Assembly: GCA_025361465.1 (NCBI GenBank)
Contig: JANYAG010000171.1
Coordinates: 1-15,984 of the forward strand
Origin: Gemmatimonadota bacterium
GTDB taxonomy: Bacteria > Gemmatimonadota > Gemmatimonadetes > Gemmatimonadales > GWC2-71-9
Direction: 5' to 3'
Length of the DNA stretch: 15,984 nt
A model generated the notes under the pieces. That model was given only the letters and a program-made list of their open reading frames with translations. It made no database searches and was not told the origin of the DNA. A program made the translations under genes and the position numbers. This document shows, one piece after another, positions 14,626-15,984 of this stretch. Each line of letters starts with the position of its first letter. The first letter of the stretch is position 1.

Positions 14626-15576
14626 GTGAGGGTTCCCTCGATCGCGGCGATTCACGCCGAGGCCACCCGCATCGGATTCGTCGCGTGTGGTGTCGCGACG
14701 CTCGAACCGAGCCGTCGGGGCGAAGCGCTCGATCGCTGGCTGGCGCACGGTCTGGCCGGCACGATGCGGTATCTCCACCGCCAGGCCAAAAAGCGGAAAT
14801 CTCCGGCAGGTGCGACCAAGGGAGCTCGCACGGCGGTGGTGGTGTTGGAAAACTATGCTGCGCCGGCCGACGAACGTCCGGCTCCCGGCGACGCCTTCAA
14901 GATCGCGGCCTATGCCCGGGGCACTGACTACCACATGGTCACCCTCGCCCGCCTGCTGGTGCTTGCCGAGTGGCTCAAGGCCAACGGCGCTGGACTGGCG
15001 CATGCCTGGGTCGATCATGCCCCGATCCCCGAGCGCGAACTGGCGGAGCGCGCTGGCCTCGGCTGGATCGGCAAGAACACCATGCTCATCCATCCCCAGC
15101 ACGGGTCATCCACCTTCATCGGCTCGGTGTTCACCGATCTTGACCTCGCGCCCTCGCAACCGCTTGGGACGGACCATTGCGGCTCGTGCACCCGCTGCCT
15201 CGACGCCTGTCCGACGCAGGCATTCGTCGAACCCCTGGTACTCGATGCCACGAAGTGCCTGTCCTACCTCACCATCGAGTACAGGGGCAACCCGCCACCT
15301 GAGCTCGCCGCCAGGTCTGACGGCTGGGCCTTCGGGTGTGATGTGTGCAATGACGTCTGTCCGTGGAACATCAAGTTCGCCACGCCGACCACCATCGAGG
15401 ACTTCGCCACTCGCCGGGATCCGGATCGGCGGGACGCGCGCGTCTTCGAGCAGATGAACGAGACCGAATTCAACCGGCGCTTTGCCGATACCGGGCTGGC
15501 GCGCCCCGGTCTCGAGGGCATGCGCCGCAACGTGCGAGTGGCTGTTGCCTCGCCCCGACTCGACCAGGTCCCATGA
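14626..15576 (+). CDS. queG: Epoxyqueuosine reductase QueG
   Basis: The 316-residue enzyme performs the last step of queuosine biosynthesis, reducing epoxyqueuosine in tRNA anticodons with cobalamin and two [4Fe-4S] clusters. The cluster ligands are all present: CxxCxxCxxxCP at Cys185, 188, 191 and 195, Cys211 in KCLSYLTIE, and CDVCNDVCPWN at Cys238, 241 and 245. AYARGTDYH (95-103), VDHAPIPERELAERAGLGWIGKN (129-151) and the Asp130 there match the conserved active-site region. It ends soon after LKRN-like MRRNVRVAV, so it is the short form without a C-terminal HEAT-repeat extension. The GTG at 14626 has GGAGG (14611-14615) upstream. The stop overlaps the next start. Confidence 0.93.
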   Translation: MRVPSIAAIHAEATRIGFVACGVATLEPSRRGEALDRWLAHGLAGTMRYLHRQAKKRKSPAGATKGARTAVVVLENYAAPADERPAPGDAFKIAAYARGTDYHMVTLARLLVLAEWLKANGAGLAHAWVDHAPIPERELAERAGLGWIGKNTMLIHPQHGSSTFIGSVFTDLDLAPSQPLGTDHCGSCTRCLDACPTQAFVEPLVLDATKCLSYLTIEYRGNPPPELAARSDGWAFGCDVCNDVCPWNIKFATPTTIEDFATRRDPDRRDARVFEQMNETEFNRRFADTGLARPGLEGMRRNVRVAVASPRLDQVP

Positions 15577-15980
15577 CCCCGACGCTGCATTCGTTCGCCA
15601 TCTTCGTCCACGACATCGAGCGCGCCCGCGCGTTCTACGTCGACACGCTCGGTCTCCCGGCGGTGGCGTCCGGTTCGTTCGGATTTCAGCTGCTGGAATC
15701 CTCGCCACACCTGAGCGTGCACCCCGCCGAGCATCCTGACGCCAAGGCGATGGTGGGACGCCACACCGGCATCACGTTCGAGGTTGACCAGTTGCTCGAG
15801 TTCTGCAGCGCGCTCGGCGAACGGGGCGTGAAGTTCGTCGCCGAGCCCACGCAGCAAGGCTTCGGGGTGATGGCGCTGGTGGCCGACCCCGACGGCAACG
15901 TGCTGGCGCTCTGGGAAGACAATGATGCGCCCGGTGGACGTCGCCAGAGTGTTAAGCCGGATTTCAATTTCTTTTGGTAG
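15573..15980 (+). CDS. VOC (glyoxalase / bleomycin-resistance fold) protein
   Basis: The 135-residue protein is a vicinal-oxygen-chelate domain: HSFAIFVHDIERARAFYVDTLGLP at 6-29 is the first beta-alpha-beta motif with candidate metal ligand His6, GITFEVD (66-72) offers Glu70, and ADPDGNVLALWE (104-115) is the classic final strand with Glu115. These could bind a divalent metal as in glyoxalase I or ring-cleaving dioxygenases. The ATG at 15573 shares ATGA with the queG stop, so translation is coupled. Substrate and enzymatic versus sequestering role are unknown. The tail after residue 118 is short and ends in FNFFW. Confidence 0.85.
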   Translation: MTPTLHSFAIFVHDIERARAFYVDTLGLPAVASGSFGFQLLESSPHLSVHPAEHPDAKAMVGRHTGITFEVDQLLEFCSALGERGVKFVAEPTQQGFGVMALVADPDGNVLALWEDNDAPGGRRQSVKPDFNFFW

Positions 15981-15984
15981 TCGG

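Noticed and set aside
1..15984. CRISPR arrays, tRNA/rRNA genes, insertion sequences, phage or defence genes
   Set aside because: None seen: no regular short repeats with spacers, no cloverleaf-like segments, no transposase, integrase or nuclease-defence motifs in any convincing frame.

Overview
The window is a high-GC bacterial chromosome segment of densely packed genes. Many neighbours are joined by 4-base stop/start overlaps (GTGA at 553 and 2182, ATGA at 15573). I found no phage, integrase, transposase, CRISPR array, tRNA or rRNA. The GC content, the ThyX-type thymidylate synthase, the abundance of GAF-domain sensors and several small proteins I cannot place outside their own lineage suggest a Gemmatimonadota-like soil or sediment bacterium. 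That assignment is inference, not something the sequence proves.

Left part (1-5209). A 5'-truncated RNase HI-like gene is followed on the same strand by a zinc-ribbon protein, a two-helix membrane protein and a small lipoprotein. This cluster meets a convergent DUF116 membrane protein across a hairpin that contains both stop codons. The DUF116 gene is divergent from a GlcD-type FAD-linked dehydrogenase.

Middle (5250-8667). thyX is followed by an orphan membrane hybrid of GAF domain and histidine kinase. It converges, with only three bases between the stops, on a gene for a tandem GAF protein that has no output domain.

Copper module (8708-11885). A promoter whose spacer is two C-tracts drives a CopZ-like chaperone, a CopA P1B-type Cu(+) ATPase and a CsoR repressor. 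The repressor carries the full Cys-His-Cys copper-binding set. The logic is the familiar one: CsoR represses its own operon until Cu(I) binds, CopZ carries Cu(I), and CopA exports it. The unusual point is that csoR alone is bracketed by two 85-bp copies of a hairpin-forming repeat in opposite orientations.

Right part (11899-15980). On the minus strand a LOG-family protein is followed by an MFS transporter that appears to start at a CTG overlapping the LOG stop. Divergently on the plus strand lie a small unknown protein, the epoxyqueuosine reductase queG and a VOC-fold protein.

I did not find a clear new defence or biosynthetic system. The observations most worth follow-up are the inverted repeats around csoR, the copper promoter, the RNase H lacking catalytic carboxylates, the DUF116 protein lacking its cysteine cluster, and the non-standard MFS start.
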